Shown piece by piece: positions 32,856 through 43,330 of a DNA stretch of 64,000 bases. Origin of the DNA: Oligoflexus sp. Its GTDB lineage: Bacteria > Bdellovibrionota_B > Oligoflexia > Oligoflexales > Oligoflexaceae. The number at the start of each line of letters is the position of its first letter. Within the stretch, counting starts at the first letter, position 1. The DNA lies in the NCBI GenBank assembly GCA_014377445.1, contig JACMPP010000144.1, positions 33,036 to 97,035 on the forward strand, in the 5' to 3' direction. Made by a program: the position numbers and the translations under genes. The notes under the pieces are model-generated. The model made no database searches. It was not told the DNA's origin and worked only from the letters and a program-made list of their open reading frames with translations.

Positions 32856-34046
32856 ATGCTTACCTGGTCGAGTAATCTCCAAGCACAAACGTTATCAACT
32901 ACCATCCCTGACAGCAACTCTTGGCTCATATACTTGATTCCTTTGAGTCTCGTGGCTTTGTTGATTCTATTTATTCTGAAGAAAACGCATTGGAAGCATC
33001 CTAAGACATTGCCACCCGAGCAAGCCCTTAAGCCTGTCATTGCACGGGATGATGCGATTGAGGCCGCTGCGGAAACAGTCGCAGAGCCCAGGGTTGCTGC
33101 GGATGTTAGCGAGATTCTCGGCGATAGCCAAAGCTCTTGGCTTGGGCGTCTCCGTGATGGCTTGAGCAAAACGCGTTCGCAACTTTCTGGAAGCATTGGT
33201 GCGCTCTTTGGCAGCAAGAAGGTTTTCAATGACGAACTGCTGGAAGAGTTGCATGAAAATCTCTATCGCAGCGACATGGGCGTTGAAACCGCGGATCGCA
33301 TGGTCTCTGCTCTACGCAAGAAGTTTTCCGGTCAGGATGCGATGCCGAGCTGGGAAGCCGTTGCCCAATCGATGCGTGAAGAGATCGTCGGTATTTTTGG
33401 AGAGGAGCCCGCTCCCCTCAACCGACCCACGAAGGGGCCGATGGTTATTCTCGTGGTTGGAGTCAACGGCGTTGGCAAGACCACGAGTATCGGCAAGCTT
33501 GCGGCGCGCTATGTATCGGAAGGCAAGTCGGTTTTGCTTTGCGCGGGGGATACCTTTCGCGCGGCCGCGATCGAACAGCTTTCGGTTTGGGGCGATCGCC
33601 TGAATGTGCCCGTCATCAAACATCAGCAAGGCGCGGATCCGGCTTCCGTGGCATTCGACGGCGTCAAGGCTGCGAAGGCCCGTGAGGTCGATGTTCTACT
33701 GATCGATACAGCGGGGCGACTCCACAGCAAATCAGAATTGATGGATGAGCTCTCGAAAATAAAACGGGTGATTCAGAAAGAACTCCCGGAAGCACCGCAC
33801 GAGACCTGGCTTGTCATCGACTCAACGAATGGGCAGAACGCAGTGGCCCAGGTGAAAGCCTTTGGCGATCTCGTGCAGTTGACTGGACTCGTTGTAACCA
33901 AGCTTGATGGGACAGCGAAAGGCGGCGTGATTGTCGGCATTCACAGCAAATATCACATTCCTATCCGCTATATTGGCGTTGGCGAAAAAGCAGCTGATCT
34001 CAAAGAGTTTAAGCCGAAAGAATATGCCGACTCCCTCTTCAGTTGA
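32856..34046 (+). CDS. ftsY: Signal recognition particle receptor FtsY, membrane-anchored
   Basis: FtsY docks SRP-ribosome complexes at the inner membrane. The NG domain is complete, with P-loop GVNGVGKTTSIGKLA, DTAGRLHSK, TKLDGTAKGG and the FtsY ending VGEKAADLKEFKPKEYADSL. The 396-residue protein opens with a predicted transmembrane helix (WLIYLIPLSLVALLILFILK, about residues 23-42), as in some Bdellovibrio-like and myxobacterial FtsY, instead of the acidic amphipathic A domain of E. coli. ATG 32856 follows AAAGGC. A strong terminator follows. Confidence 0.95.
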   Translation: MLTWSSNLQAQTLSTTIPDSNSWLIYLIPLSLVALLILFILKKTHWKHPKTLPPEQALKPVIARDDAIEAAAETVAEPRVAADVSEILGDSQSSWLGRLRDGLSKTRSQLSGSIGALFGSKKVFNDELLEELHENLYRSDMGVETADRMVSALRKKFSGQDAMPSWEAVAQSMREEIVGIFGEEPAPLNRPTKGPMVILVVGVNGVGKTTSIGKLAARYVSEGKSVLLCAGDTFRAAAIEQLSVWGDRLNVPVIKHQQGADPASVAFDGVKAAKAREVDVLLIDTAGRLHSKSELMDELSKIKRVIQKELPEAPHETWLVIDSTNGQNAVAQVKAFGDLVQLTGLVVTKLDGTAKGGVIVGIHSKYHIPIRYIGVGEKAADLKEFKPKEYADSLFS

Positions 34047-34068
34047 TCCTTATAGTGTTGTAGCAAAA

Positions 34069-34106
34069 GGTCCGGGCTTATCCTTTGGGAGCCGGATCTT
34101 TTTTTT
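34069..34106 (+). terminator. ftsY terminator
   Basis: GGTCCGGGCT (34069-34078) pairs with AGCCGGATC (34090-34098) with one bulge and one G-T pair, followed by eight T at 34099-34106. Confidence 0.9.
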
Positions 34107-34226
34107 ATAAAAAATCGAACTTTCACGGGTGGAGATTTTCCATCATCTAACGTAAAGTCTGCCGTCCCATGCCATACCCAAAGCAGCTGTCGTGCACACT
34201 GCTTGGCTTCCATTGCGAGAAGATCT

Positions 34227-35054
34227 ATGTCCGAGTTTGAAATCGTAAGTCTGAGATCAGGCATTAAAAGCCTCCGCATGGTCGCCAATCAAGAGACCTT
34301 TCATCCCGGTATCGGACCGATGGCGGAAGCGCGCATTCTGCATGTCGAGCAGCAAAGACTGGTTGAACGTTGCAGTCAGCCTGGGAAATTTGTGATTTGG
34401 GACGTTGGCCTCGGTGCAGCGGCGAATGCTGTGGCGGCGATTGAAGCCTTGATAGGTTGCGCTGCCGATGTCGAAATTCACAGTTTCGACAAAACTCTTT
34501 CGCCCCTTGAGTTTGCTTTGGCGAACCAGGACGATCTCGATTATCTGGTGCCGCACCAGGTTTTGATTCAGACTCTTCTCGAGAAAAAGATCGCTCAGGT
34601 TCGTCCCAATATTAGCTGGCATCTTCACCTAGGGGATTTCCGCGAAGTGATGCTCCGCAAGGATTTGCCTTCGCCGCATGCCTGCATTTATGATCCTTAT
34701 TCCTCAGTATCGAATCAAGAGATGTGGACGCTTGAGCATTTTAAGAATCTGGCGAAGCGCCTGGATCCGGCTGTGCCTTGTCTATTGACGAACTATACAG
34801 GTTCGAGCGCTATTCGTGTCACCTGGTTGATGGCTGGGTTTTACGTGGGCGTCGGTGCATCAGTGGGTAAAAAAGCTGAGACGACCGTGGCTTCGAATCA
34901 TTTGAGTTTGCTGGATCAGCCGCTTTCAACCGAATGGTTGACGAAGCGTCAGACTTCGCAGAGTTCGGCTCCCCTGCGGGAGACTCAGCATTTGGCGGCG
35001 ACGATCAGTGCAGAGGACTTTCGGGAGCTCGCAGGCCAGAGTCAGTTTCAATAA
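34227..35054 (+). CDS. MnmC-type SAM-dependent methyltransferase
   Basis: A 275-residue protein with a Rossmann methyltransferase core: ETFHPGIGPMAEARILHVEQ at the N terminus, the SAM loop VIWDVGLGAAANAVAAIEAL, and YDPYSSVSNQEMWTLEHF in the position of the DxFxPxxNPxLW motif of MnmC. In E. coli MnmC completes the mnm5s2U modification of tRNA wobble uridine; here only the methyltransferase domain is present, without the FAD oxidase. ATG 34227 (MSEFEIVSLRSG) is preferred over an upstream in-frame codon at 34203. tRNA modification is likely but the exact step is inferred. Confidence 0.75.
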   Translation: MSEFEIVSLRSGIKSLRMVANQETFHPGIGPMAEARILHVEQQRLVERCSQPGKFVIWDVGLGAAANAVAAIEALIGCAADVEIHSFDKTLSPLEFALANQDDLDYLVPHQVLIQTLLEKKIAQVRPNISWHLHLGDFREVMLRKDLPSPHACIYDPYSSVSNQEMWTLEHFKNLAKRLDPAVPCLLTNYTGSSAIRVTWLMAGFYVGVGASVGKKAETTVASNHLSLLDQPLSTEWLTKRQTSQSSAPLRETQHLAATISAEDFRELAGQSQFQ

Positions 35055-35155
35055 GCGTTGTATATATTCATTGAAGCTTGAGAAATATCTGCAGTTCTCT
35101 TGGGAGTTGAAGGACATTCGTCTAGGTCAGAAGCACTTACTGCCAAATGCCTGCA

Positions 35156-35511
35156 TCACATTCTAGGTGAGGATACAAAAACTACGGGGTCGTTAACTTT
35201 CCACGGAGGATTTTTGCCGATTGAATAGGCTAAATAATGATCCTCAAGGTTTTCGTGATGGCATGGAGCGCACATTTGAATCAAGAATGGTAGAGCTTTT
35301 GTGTGATCCAAAGACCTTTTCACTGGCCTTTGAAGCGAGCGAGATAGAGTTTGTTTGAATCATTGGGAGTGCTGAAAAAATCGGAGTAGGAGAGAATCGG
35401 CCGGCTTTCTTCCTTGCAAATTTCGACTGTCTTCGGGATTTCCATCTGAGCGACCGCAAAGCTGAAACTCGCTCAAATAAAAGCCAATGAAACAAAGCCT
35501 GTTTTCATCAT
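35156..35511 (-). pseudogene. Decayed exported cytochrome-c-like protein (CxxCH)
   Basis: From ATG 35511, with GGAG six bases upstream, the frame reads MMKTGFVSLAFI, then a TGA, then ASFSFAVAQMEIPKTVEICK: a signal peptide broken by a stop. It continues to LYLARFKGQ and another stop near 35321. In the next frame it resumes as VKRSLDHTKALPFLIQMCAP and CHHENLEDHYLAYSIG, giving CAPCH, a CxxCH haem-binding motif, to a stop at 35158. One nonsense codon and one frameshift separate it from an intact gene. The parent family is not certain. Confidence 0.65.
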
Positions 35512-35557
35512 TTAGCTCTCCACTCAATCCGATTAGCTGAATAGATCATTTAAGCAT

Positions 35558-35592
35558 AAAAAAAACCTCCGCGAACAAAAGTTCTACGAAGG
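35558..35592 (-). terminator. Terminator after tRNA-Val
   Basis: On the minus strand CCTTCGTAGAAC (35592-35581) pairs with GTTCGCGGAGG (35576-35566) around TTTT, with one bulge, followed by eight T (35565-35558). It ends the fusA/tRNA-Val transcription unit; six T on the plus side allow weak bidirectional use. Confidence 0.85.
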
Positions 35593-35627
35593 ATTTTTTC
35601 CTTAACCTATAATCACCGAGATGATTA

Positions 35628-35704
35628 TGGTGGGGATACACAGACTCGAACTGTGGACCTCTACGATGTCAACGTAGCGCTCTAACCAACTGAGCTATAT
35701 CCCC
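35628..35704 (-). tRNA. tRNA-Val (GAC)
   Basis: Full cloverleaf on the minus strand: acceptor GGGGATA/TATCCCC, D arm GCTC/GAGC, anticodon stem CTACG/CGTAG with loop TTGACAT (anticodon GAC), T arm CACAG-TTCGAGT-CTGTG. CCA is encoded (35630-35628). It lies about 85 bases downstream of fusA. Confidence 0.97.
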
Positions 35705-35788
35705 AAGGTGAGCTTGTTGTATAAGCCTGTCGGAGCTTTGTCAATTTTTTTTGGCAAAAATTGAAAGCCCAAAGGAACCCTTCGAAAA

Positions 35789-37867
35789 TCAGTAACCGTC
35801 ACCGCCAAGAATACGCTTCAGTACCGCATCGGGAACCTGCTCATAAGAGGCAAAGGTCATCGAGTAGGTCGCGCGGCCTTGTGAAATCGAGCGTAGATCG
35901 GTTGTGTAGCCGAACATGCCGGAGAGCGGGGCCGAAGCCTCAACTTCCTGCAGATGGCCTCTCAGGCCCACGTTATTCACGCGTGCGCGGCGACTATTGA
36001 GGTCCTTGATGATGTTGGAGAGGAAGTCTTCTGGAACGAGGACTTCGACCTTCATCGTCGGTTCGAGAAGAATAGGCGAAGCGAGACGGAAGGCTTCGCG
36101 GGTCGCCATGCTTGCTGCAATTTTGAAAGACATCGCATCACTGCGCTCGAGGTCGACAGTGACGTCGAGGAGTGTGACCTTGATGCCGGTCATCGCGTAG
36201 GCTGCGATAACGCCGACCTGCATGGCTTCTTCGCATCCGGCTTTGACCGCGCGGAGGAATTCGTCATTGATCTTCTCTTTGCCGATGTTCGACTCGAATT
36301 GAAGACCACTGACTTCAGGAGCCGGCTCGACTTTGACGACGACGCGGGCGAACTGGTGAACTTTTTCCGTCTCGCGCTCAAAAGTCTTATCCATCTTCGC
36401 TGAAGTTGAAATCGCCTCCCGATAGTTAACCTGAGGCTTACCGATGTTGGCGCCCACTTTGAATTCGCGGAGCATACGGTCCACGATAATTTCAAGGTGG
36501 AGCTCGCCCATGCCGGAGATCAGGGTCTGGCCGGTTTCCGCGTTGTTGCTCACGTGGAAGGTTGGGTCTTCGGCTTCAAAGCGCTCAAGAGCTTTGGTCA
36601 TCTTCACCGCATCGACCGTGCTTTTTGGTTCGATGGCAATGGAGATAACGGCTTCCGGTACGGTTAGCGACTCAAGCACCATAGGGTCCTTTGCGTCGCA
36701 GAGGGTATCACCGGTTGCGACAATTTTCAGACCGGAAACAGCGGCGATGTCACCGGCGGCGATCTCCGGGATCTCGCTGCGTTGATTCGCTTCCATTTTT
36801 AGAATTTTTGATATGCGCTCGCGCTTGCCTGTGCGCGGGTTGAAAACGGTTTCGCCGTTTTTCAAAACACCCGAATAGACTCGTACATAAGTGATTTGGC
36901 CGACGAAGGGATCGGTTTGGATTTTGAAAGCCAGCATCGTCAATGGCTCGCTATCGGTCCTCGGGCGCTCGATGACTTTGGTTGGATCGCTCACATCCGT
37001 GCCGACGACGTGAGTCACGTCGAGAGGCGAGGGGAGGTAGTCGAGAACAGCATCAAGTAGAGGCTGAATTCCTTTGTTTTTGAAAGCACTGCCGCAGAAT
37101 ACTGGGACGAATTTCATAGCGATACAGCCGATTCTTGCTGAACGTTTGATTTCCGCTTCGGTCAGAGGCTGACCTTCAAGATATTTCTCCATTACCGCAT
37201 CGTCGAATTCCGAAACGGATTCGATGAGGTGCTCACGCGCGAGGAGAGCGTCGTCGAGCATGTCGGCTGGGACTTCTTCTTCCCGGAAGTCCTGGCCTTG
37301 GGCTGAACTGTCCCAGATCAAGGCTTTCATGCGGACCAGATCGATGACGCCGGTGAAGGCTTCCTCTTGTCCGATCGGCAATTGGAAAGGCACAGGGTTC
37401 GCGGCGAGGCGGTCGCGCATGGATTGCACCGATTCCTCGAAGTTGCCGCCGACCCGGTCGAGCTTATTGATAAAGCCGAGGCGCGGGACCTTGTATTTGT
37501 CCGCCTGGCGCCAAACAGTTTCGGATTGAGGCTCAACACCATGCACACCATCAAAGACGGCTACAGCCCCATCCAGGACGCGTAGGGAACGCTCAACTTC
37601 TACAGTGAAGTCCACGTGTCCGGGAGTATCGATGATGTTGATTGCGTGGTCTTTCCAGAAGCAGGTTGTAGCAGCCGCAGTAATCGTGATTCCGCGTTCC
37701 TGCTCCTGCTCCATCCAGTCCATGGTAGCGCTACCATCATGAACTTCGCCGATCTTGTGGATCTTGCCCGTATAGAACAGGATCCGCTCGGTGGTCGTAG
37801 TTTTGCCGGCATCAATGTGGGCCATAATGCCGATATTTCGAAGTTTTGAAAGCTCACTTGTTTTCAT
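35789..37867 (-). CDS. fusA: Translation elongation factor G
   Basis: EF-G drives ribosomal translocation with GTP hydrolysis. The protein has P-loop [19 protein letters not shown], switch [22 protein letters not shown], and domains II-V to RILGGDGY; 692 residues is typical. ATG 37867 is chosen because GAG lies six bases upstream; ATG 37873, two codons earlier, is also possible. It follows rpsG but a strong terminator lies between them. Confidence 0.97.
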   Translation of the reverse strand: MKTSELSKLRNIGIMAHIDAGKTTTTERILFYTGKIHKIGEVHDGSATMDWMEQEQERGITITAAATTCFWKDHAINIIDTPGHVDFTVEVERSLRVLDGAVAVFDGVHGVEPQSETVWRQADKYKVPRLGFINKLDRVGGNFEESVQSMRDRLAANPVPFQLPIGQEEAFTGVIDLVRMKALIWDSSAQGQDFREEEVPADMLDDALLAREHLIESVSEFDDAVMEKYLEGQPLTEAEIKRSARIGCIAMKFVPVFCGSAFKNKGIQPLLDAVLDYLPSPLDVTHVVGTDVSDPTKVIERPRTDSEPLTMLAFKIQTDPFVGQITYVRVYSGVLKNGETVFNPRTGKRERISKILKMEANQRSEIPEIAAGDIAAVSGLKIVATGDTLCDAKDPMVLESLTVPEAVISIAIEPKSTVDAVKMTKALERFEAEDPTFHVSNNAETGQTLISGMGELHLEIIVDRMLREFKVGANIGKPQVNYREAISTSAKMDKTFERETEKVHQFARVVVKVEPAPEVSGLQFESNIGKEKINDEFLRAVKAGCEEAMQVGVIAAYAMTGIKVTLLDVTVDLERSDAMSFKIAASMATREAFRLASPILLEPTMKVEVLVPEDFLSNIIKDLNSRRARVNNVGLRGHLQEVEASAPLSGMFGYTTDLRSISQGRATYSMTFASYEQVPDAVLKRILGGDGY

Positions 37868-37911
37868 GGGCATCTCGTACTGGATTGGGTGTGTAGAGAC
37901 CAGCTCGGGAC

Positions 37912-37966
37912 AAAAAAAAACTGTTCGCAGGAATCCCCGAAGGGATAACTTGATGCGAACAGTTTT
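37912..37966 (-). terminator. Strong terminator between rpsG and fusA
   Basis: On the minus strand AAAACTGTTCGCA (37966-37954) pairs perfectly with TGCGAACAGTTTT (37929-37917), with an inner ATCCC-TTCG-GGGAT hairpin carrying a UUCG loop. Nine T lie at 37920-37912. The outer stem is 13 base pairs. Confidence 0.9.
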
Positions 37967-37984
37967 AGACTAAAAAACTTTAGA

Positions 37985-38452
37985 TTACCAACGGTAGTGA
38001 GCAAACGCTTTGTTCGCTTCAGCCATCTTGTGAACGTCTTCACGACGTTTGATGGTCGCTCCGCGTTTGTTGGCAGCATCGAGGAGTTCGCCTGCAAGGC
38101 GCTCAACCATCGACTTACCGCTACGTTTACGAGCGAACTCGATCAACCAGCGGAGTGCGAGTGCCTGACGGCGCTCAGGACGGATCTCGATCGGAACTTG
38201 GTAGTTTGAACCACCAACACGACGAGATTTAACTTCGAGCAACGGCTTCGCGTTGTCGAGAGCAGTTTTGAACGTCTCAACGGGATCAGCGCCAGTGGCC
38301 TTGATCTCTTCCATTGCGCCGTAAAAAGCTTTCTCAGCAGCCGCTTTTTTGCCGTCGATCATCATACTGTTGATGAACTTTGTAATTACTTCTTCCTTGT
38401 AAACAGGATCAGGAAGAATCTCTCTCTTTTGTGCTACGTGGCGACGAGCCAT
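37985..38452 (-). CDS. rpsG: 30S ribosomal protein S7 (uS7)
   Basis: S7 nucleates assembly of the 16S 3' domain and contacts E-site tRNA. The 155-residue protein has [40 protein letters not shown], and [20 protein letters not shown], as in the family, and ends KAFAHYRW. It lies 32 bases after rpsL in the str operon order. Confidence 0.98.
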   Translation of the reverse strand: MARRHVAQKREILPDPVYKEEVITKFINSMMIDGKKAAAEKAFYGAMEEIKATGADPVETFKTALDNAKPLLEVKSRRVGGSNYQVPIEIRPERRQALALRWLIEFARKRSGKSMVERLAGELLDAANKRGATIKRREDVHKMAEANKAFAHYRW

Positions 38453-38484
38453 GAATCACTCCAATCGGTCAGCGGTTTCGGTTG

Positions 38485-38859
38485 TTACTTCTTAGGTCTT
38501 TTTGCGCCGTACTTACTACGAGACTGGCGACGCGCGTTAACACCGGAGCAGTCAAGTGAACCGCGGACGATGTGATAACGAACACCTGGTAAGTCTTTCA
38601 CTTTTCCACCGCGGACAAGAACAACACTGTGCTCTTGAAGGTTGTGACCTTCACCGCCGATGTACGAAGTTACTTCGATACCGTTAGTTAGACGCACACG
38701 AGCAACCTTACGCAACGCGGAGTTCGGTTTTTTCGGTGTAGTCGTATAAACGCGAGTACAAACGCCGCGTTTTTGAGGTGAAGCCTTCAGAGCTGGGGAC
38801 TTAGTCCGGTTTCTCTGAATGTTTCTTCCAGTAGCAATCATCTGGTTGATAGTAGGCAT
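38485..38859 (-). CDS. rpsL: 30S ribosomal protein S12 (uS12)
   Basis: S12 lies at the decoding centre. The 124-residue product starts [20 protein letters not shown], has [20 protein letters not shown] and [20 protein letters not shown]. The lysines that mutate to streptomycin resistance (42/43 and 88 regions) are wild type. ATG 38859 follows AAGGAAAG and gives the exact family length; the frame is open to 38955. Confidence 0.98.
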   Translation of the reverse strand: MPTINQMIATGRNIQRNRTKSPALKASPQKRGVCTRVYTTTPKKPNSALRKVARVRLTNGIEVTSYIGGEGHNLQEHSVVLVRGGKVKDLPGVRYHIVRGSLDCSGVNARRQSRSKYGAKRPKK

Positions 38860-39080
38860 GCTGATCTTTCCTTCAATCCTAATGCGCTCGTTTGAACAAA
38901 AAAACTTGTCGTCGGCGGCGGGTGGCAGGTCGCAGCACTCCCTGATTAAACTCACCAGGCCCCTTGGACAACTTCTAGCTCGAACGTATTTACCTAACGC
39001 GAGGCATGTATCAGTAACAAGAGGGCATCAAGAAAGCAAGTCCAATCTACCTCAAGAACGCCTTCTGGAAAAGGGAAAGG

Positions 39081-39108
39081 GGACCCCGACAAAAGCCGGG
39101 ATCCCCTT
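39081..39108 (-). terminator. rpoC terminator
   Basis: On the minus strand GGGGATCCCGGC (39108-39097) pairs with GTCGGGGTCCCC (39092-39081) around TTTT, with wobble pairs. TTTCCCTTTT follows, a weak T tract. It lies just past the rpoC stop and separates rpoBC from rpsL. The rest of 38860-39080 shows no gene; it should hold the rpsL promoter, which I could not fix. Confidence 0.75.
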
Positions 39109-39130
39109 CACTGCATGAAGTTCCAGTAGC

Positions 39131-42100
39131 TTAGCTATTGGCTTCCATTGCTGCAACTTTGGCGGACTCATCTTGAACTCCGCGTACACGGGACTCCATG
39201 CGTCGGTACTGATTCGAACCGCTACCGGCAGGAACCAAACGACCCATGATGACGTTTTCTTTCAAGCCACGAAGATGGTCAACTTTGCTGTTGATCGCTG
39301 CTTCAGTAAGAACCTTGGTCGTTTCTTGGAACGAGGCAGCTGAGATAAAGCTTTCGGTCGACAAGGACGCCTTGGTGATACCGAGGAGGACCGCTTCAGA
39401 AAGTGCTTCTTGGCCGCCTTCAGCGCGGATCTTAGAGTTGGTCAATTCAAAGTCAGCACGCTCAACTTGTTCGTTGGGCAAGTACTTCGAATCACCTGCG
39501 CTAAGGACCTTAACTTTTCGGCACATCTGACGAACGATACACTCGATGTGCTTATCGTTAATCTTCACACCTTGAAGACGATATACGTCTTGGATTTCAT
39601 CAACCAAGTACTTGGCCAGTGAAATGTGACCCAAGATGCGCAAAATATCGTGAGGACTTGGCGAACCATCGACCAGAGTCTGGCCCTTCCGAATATAGTC
39701 ACCCTCAGTTACGATGATGTGACGACCCTTAGGAACCGTAAAGTCTTGGCTGACACCATCGTCACCGACCACAACAAGCTTACGCTTACCTTTGGAGTCA
39801 GCACCGAAGGTCACCGTACCGTCACGATCGGACATGATCGCATAGTCTTTAGGCTTACGAGCTTCAAACAGTTCAGCAACGCGTGGAAGACCACCGGTGA
39901 TGTCCTTGGTTTTCGCCGTTTCGCGAGGGATCTTGGAGATGACATCGCCGGGCATTACTTCAGCGCCGTCATCGATGAAGATCGTCGTACCAACCGGAAG
40001 GTTGTAACGGGCTTCACGTTTACCATCGACAGAGATCAGGCGGCCTGTTTGCAGGTCGTTAATTTCGATCGCTGGCTTAAGATCCGTACCGCGTGTTTCG
40101 ATGACAACTTTACGAATGAGGAAAGTCGCCTCATCGGTACGTTCTTCAACCGATTGGCCTTCACGAAGGTCGTGGTATTTGATGCGACCGCCGACTTCAG
40201 CAAGGATTGGGTTCGCAAAGGGATCCCATTCCATGAGAGGCAGACCCGCTTCCACTTCTTGCTTGTCTTTGACGAGGAGGGTGGAACCGTAAGTAACAGG
40301 GTAAACATCACGAATTGAACCGGATTCTTTGTCGGTGATTTTGATCTCACCGTTACGGCTCAAGACGATTCGTTTGCCTTCGCGGTTGGTAACAACGGTC
40401 AAACGCTCGAAATTCACGACGCCTGAGAATCCGGTGTCACGTGTATTTTTCTCAACTTTGTGAGAAACAGTACCCCCAAAGTGGAAGGTACGCATGGTCA
40501 ACTGAGTACCTGGTTCACCGATCGACTGGGCTGCGATAACACCGATCGCCTCGCCTGCGTTAATCAAGTGGCCAGTTGCCAAGTCGCGCCCGTAGCATTT
40601 AGCACAGATACCGCTCTTCGCCGCACAAGTCAGAACCGAACGGATACGAACGAGTTCGACACCGGCATCATCTGTTTTCTTGGCGATGTGTTCGTCGATC
40701 AAGGCGCCTGCCTCAGCAACGTTTTCACCGGTAACTGGGTGATTGATGCTATCGAGGATCACACGACCCAGGATACGGTCACCAATCGACTGCTTAATCT
40801 CCGAACCTTCACGAAGTGGGATCATGGATATACCAAGACCCGTTCCGCAATCGTATTCGTGGATAACACAGTCCTGAGCCACGTCGACGAGACGACGAGT
40901 CAAGTAACCTGAACTCGCTGTTTTCAACGCGGTATCCGCGAGGCCCTTACGAGCACCGTGGGTCGAGGTAAAGTACTCAAGAACGGTGAGACCTTCTCGG
41001 AAGTTCGCCGTAATTGGAGTTTCGATAATCTCACCAGATGGCTTGGCCATGAGGCCTCGCATACCAGCAAGCTGACGAATCTGCTGAGCCGAACCACGAG
41101 CACCCGAGTCAGCCATCATGAAGATCGAGTTCGATGAATCGACTTCGCGATCGATGCCTTTATGGTCCTTCTTGGTTTGCTTCGCGATGTTCTTAAACAT
41201 CTCTTCCGCAATGTTCTCAGTTACTTTCGCCCAAATATCGATGACTTTATTGTAGCGTTCCCCTTCGGTCAAAAGACCTTCAGAGTACTGCTCTTTAATA
41301 CGTTTAACTTCTTCGTACGCTTCGTCCAGGAGGCGACGTTTGCCTTCTGGAACAACCATGTCACCGATCGCAATAGACAGACCGGCTTTGGTCGAATAGC
41401 GATAGCCCATGGCGCGCAGGGAGTCAGCAAGGAGAACAGTCTTTTTCGGGCCAGCAATACGGAAAGTCTGGTCGACCAGAGCGGCAAGCTCTTTTTTACC
41501 AAGACGACGGTTGATGACATCGAAAGAAAGTTCATCCGGCAGAACTTCGGAGAGCAGCACGCGGCCGACAGTGGTGTCGTAGCGTTTGCCGTTCACACGA
41601 ACAACGACGGGCGCTTGAAGACTGACTTCGTTATGATCGTAAGCAACACGTACTTCTTCGATCGAACCGAAAGTTTTACCGGCACCGGTGGCGCTGATGT
41701 CCTCTTTGGTCATGTAGTAAATACCAAGGACGATATCCTGGGTAGGTACGATAACCGGAGACCCGGAAGCAGGGCTCAGGATGTTGTTGGTCGACATCAT
41801 GAGAACGCGCGCTTCCATTTGTGATTCGACCGATAGAGGAACGTGGACAGCCATCTGGTCACCGTCGAAGTCCGCGTTAAAGGCGAAACAAACGAGGGGG
41901 TGGAGCTGGATAGCTTTACCTTCGATAAGTACCGGCTCGAAAGCCTGGATACCGAGACGGTGAAGTGTCGGAGCACGGTTCAAAAGAATCGGATGTTCCT
42001 TGGTGACTTCTTCCAAGATATCCCAAACTTCAGGGCGTTCTTTTTCGACAAGTTTCTTCGCAGACTTGATTGTCGAAACGATACCGTGTTCCTCGAGCTT

Positions 42101-43276
42101 GTTATAAATAAACGGCTTGAAGAGCTCGATGGCCATTTTCTTGGGAAGGCCGCACTGGTGGAGTTTCAGTGTAGGGCCGACAACGATAACCGAACGACCG
42201 GAGTAGTCGACTCGTTTACCGAGCAAGTTCTGACGGAAACGACCCTGCTTACCTTTAAGCATGTCCGACAAAGAGCGCAGAGCGCGTTTGTTAGGACCGG
42301 TAAAGACCTTACCGCGACGACCGTTATCGAAGAGCGCATCGACAGCTTCCTGAAGCATGCGTTTTTCGTTACGGATAATGATCTCGGGTGCGTTCAACTC
42401 GATCAAGCGCAGAAGGCGGTTGTTACGGTTGATAACGCGACGGTAGAGATCGTTCAGATCTGAAGTCGCAAAGCGTCCGCCGTCCAATGGAACCAAAGGA
42501 CGAAGATCCGGAGGCAGAACCGGAATAACGCTGAGCATCATCCATTCTGGTTTCGAATCGTTATTACGGAAAGCTTCAACAACTTTCAGACGTTTTTGAA
42601 GTTTCTTACGAGCGGCTTCTGAGCTGGCTTCGAGCAAAGCTTTACGCAAGTCATCGCCCAGATCTTCGATGCGAAGAGCCGAGAGAAGTTCCTGAATCGC
42701 TTCGGCGCCGACACCGACTTGGAACGCACCGTTACCGTGCTCCTGGAGCAGTTGCTCGTACTCGTCTTCACCGATAACTTGGCCAAGACGGAGCTTGGTT
42801 ACATCTTCGTTGCCGACGTCGAGAACGACATAAGATTCGCTGTAAAGAATGCGTTCAACATCCTTCAAAGCGATATCAAGGATCGCGCCGATACGAGACG
42901 GTAGGGATTTTAAGAACCAAATGTGAGCAACTGGAGTCGCCAAGTTGATGTGACCCAAGCGTTCACGACGAACTTTGGAATGGATAACTTCCACACCACA
43001 TTTGTCACAGACGATACCACGGTGTTTCATGCGTTTGTATTTACCGCAGATACATTCGAAGTCTCGAACTGGCCCAAAGATTTTCGCACAGAAAAGACCA
43101 TCACGCTCAGGCTTAAAGGTTCTGTAGTTAATCGTCTCTGGTTTTTTTACTTCGCCGTAAGACCAACTGCGGATCTTTTCTGGAGAAGCCAGGGAAATTT
43201 TGATGGCGCTGAAACTTAATGGATCAGTCGGCTTATCGAAAAAATTTACCAAGTCGTTCAAGAGAGTAGCCTCCAT
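39131..43276 (-). CDS. rpoC: RNA polymerase subunit beta'
   Basis: The beta' subunit carries the catalytic magnesium site, [16 protein letters not shown]. The N-terminal zinc site has [20 protein letters not shown] and the second zinc site [13 protein letters not shown]. Bridge helix and trigger-loop regions are present ([18 protein letters not shown]). Length of about 1381 residues is normal for proteobacterial-type beta'. ATG 43276 is preferred; a GTG at 43282 is also in frame. It follows rpoB by 54 bases. Confidence 0.99.
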   Translation of the reverse strand: MEATLLNDLVNFFDKPTDPLSFSAIKISLASPEKIRSWSYGEVKKPETINYRTFKPERDGLFCAKIFGPVRDFECICGKYKRMKHRGIVCDKCGVEVIHSKVRRERLGHINLATPVAHIWFLKSLPSRIGAILDIALKDVERILYSESYVVLDVGNEDVTKLRLGQVIGEDEYEQLLQEHGNGAFQVGVGAEAIQELLSALRIEDLGDDLRKALLEASSEAARKKLQKRLKVVEAFRNNDSKPEWMMLSVIPVLPPDLRPLVPLDGGRFATSDLNDLYRRVINRNNRLLRLIELNAPEIIIRNEKRMLQEAVDALFDNGRRGKVFTGPNKRALRSLSDMLKGKQGRFRQNLLGKRVDYSGRSVIVVGPTLKLHQCGLPKKMAIELFKPFIYNKLEEHGIVSTIKSAKKLVEKERPEVWDILEEVTKEHPILLNRAPTLHRLGIQAFEPVLIEGKAIQLHPLVCFAFNADFDGDQMAVHVPLSVESQMEARVLMMSTNNILSPASGSPVIVPTQDIVLGIYYMTKEDISATGAGKTFGSIEEVRVAYDHNEVSLQAPVVVRVNGKRYDTTVGRVLLSEVLPDELSFDVINRRLGKKELAALVDQTFRIAGPKKTVLLADSLRAMGYRYSTKAGLSIAIGDMVVPEGKRRLLDEAYEEVKRIKEQYSEGLLTEGERYNKVIDIWAKVTENIAEEMFKNIAKQTKKDHKGIDREVDSSNSIFMMADSGARGSAQQIRQLAGMRGLMAKPSGEIIETPITANFREGLTVLEYFTSTHGARKGLADTALKTASSGYLTRRLVDVAQDCVIHEYDCGTGLGISMIPLREGSEIKQSIGDRILGRVILDSINHPVTGENVAEAGALIDEHIAKKTDDAGVELVRIRSVLTCAAKSGICAKCYGRDLATGHLINAGEAIGVIAAQSIGEPGTQLTMRTFHFGGTVSHKVEKNTRDTGFSGVVNFERLTVVTNREGKRIVLSRNGEIKITDKESGSIRDVYPVTYGSTLLVKDKQEVEAGLPLMEWDPFANPILAEVGGRIKYHDLREGQSVEERTDEATFLIRKVVIETRGTDLKPAIEINDLQTGRLISVDGKREARYNLPVGTTIFIDDGAEVMPGDVISKIPRETAKTKDITGGLPRVAELFEARKPKDYAIMSDRDGTVTFGADSKGKRKLVVVGDDGVSQDFTVPKGRHIIVTEGDYIRKGQTLVDGSPSPHDILRILGHISLAKYLVDEIQDVYRLQGVKINDKHIECIVRQMCRKVKVLSAGDSKYLPNEQVERADFELTNSKIRAEGGQEALSEAVLLGITKASLSTESFISAASFQETTKVLTEAAINSKVDHLRGLKENVIMGRLVPAGSGSNQYRRMESRVRGVQDESAKVAAMEANS

Positions 43277-43330
43277 TTGCACGGTTGGAGTCCGGAGGGC
43301 TAAATCGCCCTCCGCTCTTTATTAGGGGTC

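Noticed and set aside
38485..38859. Possible streptomycin-resistance change in rpsL
   Set aside because: The relevant lysines are all present as in sensitive strains.
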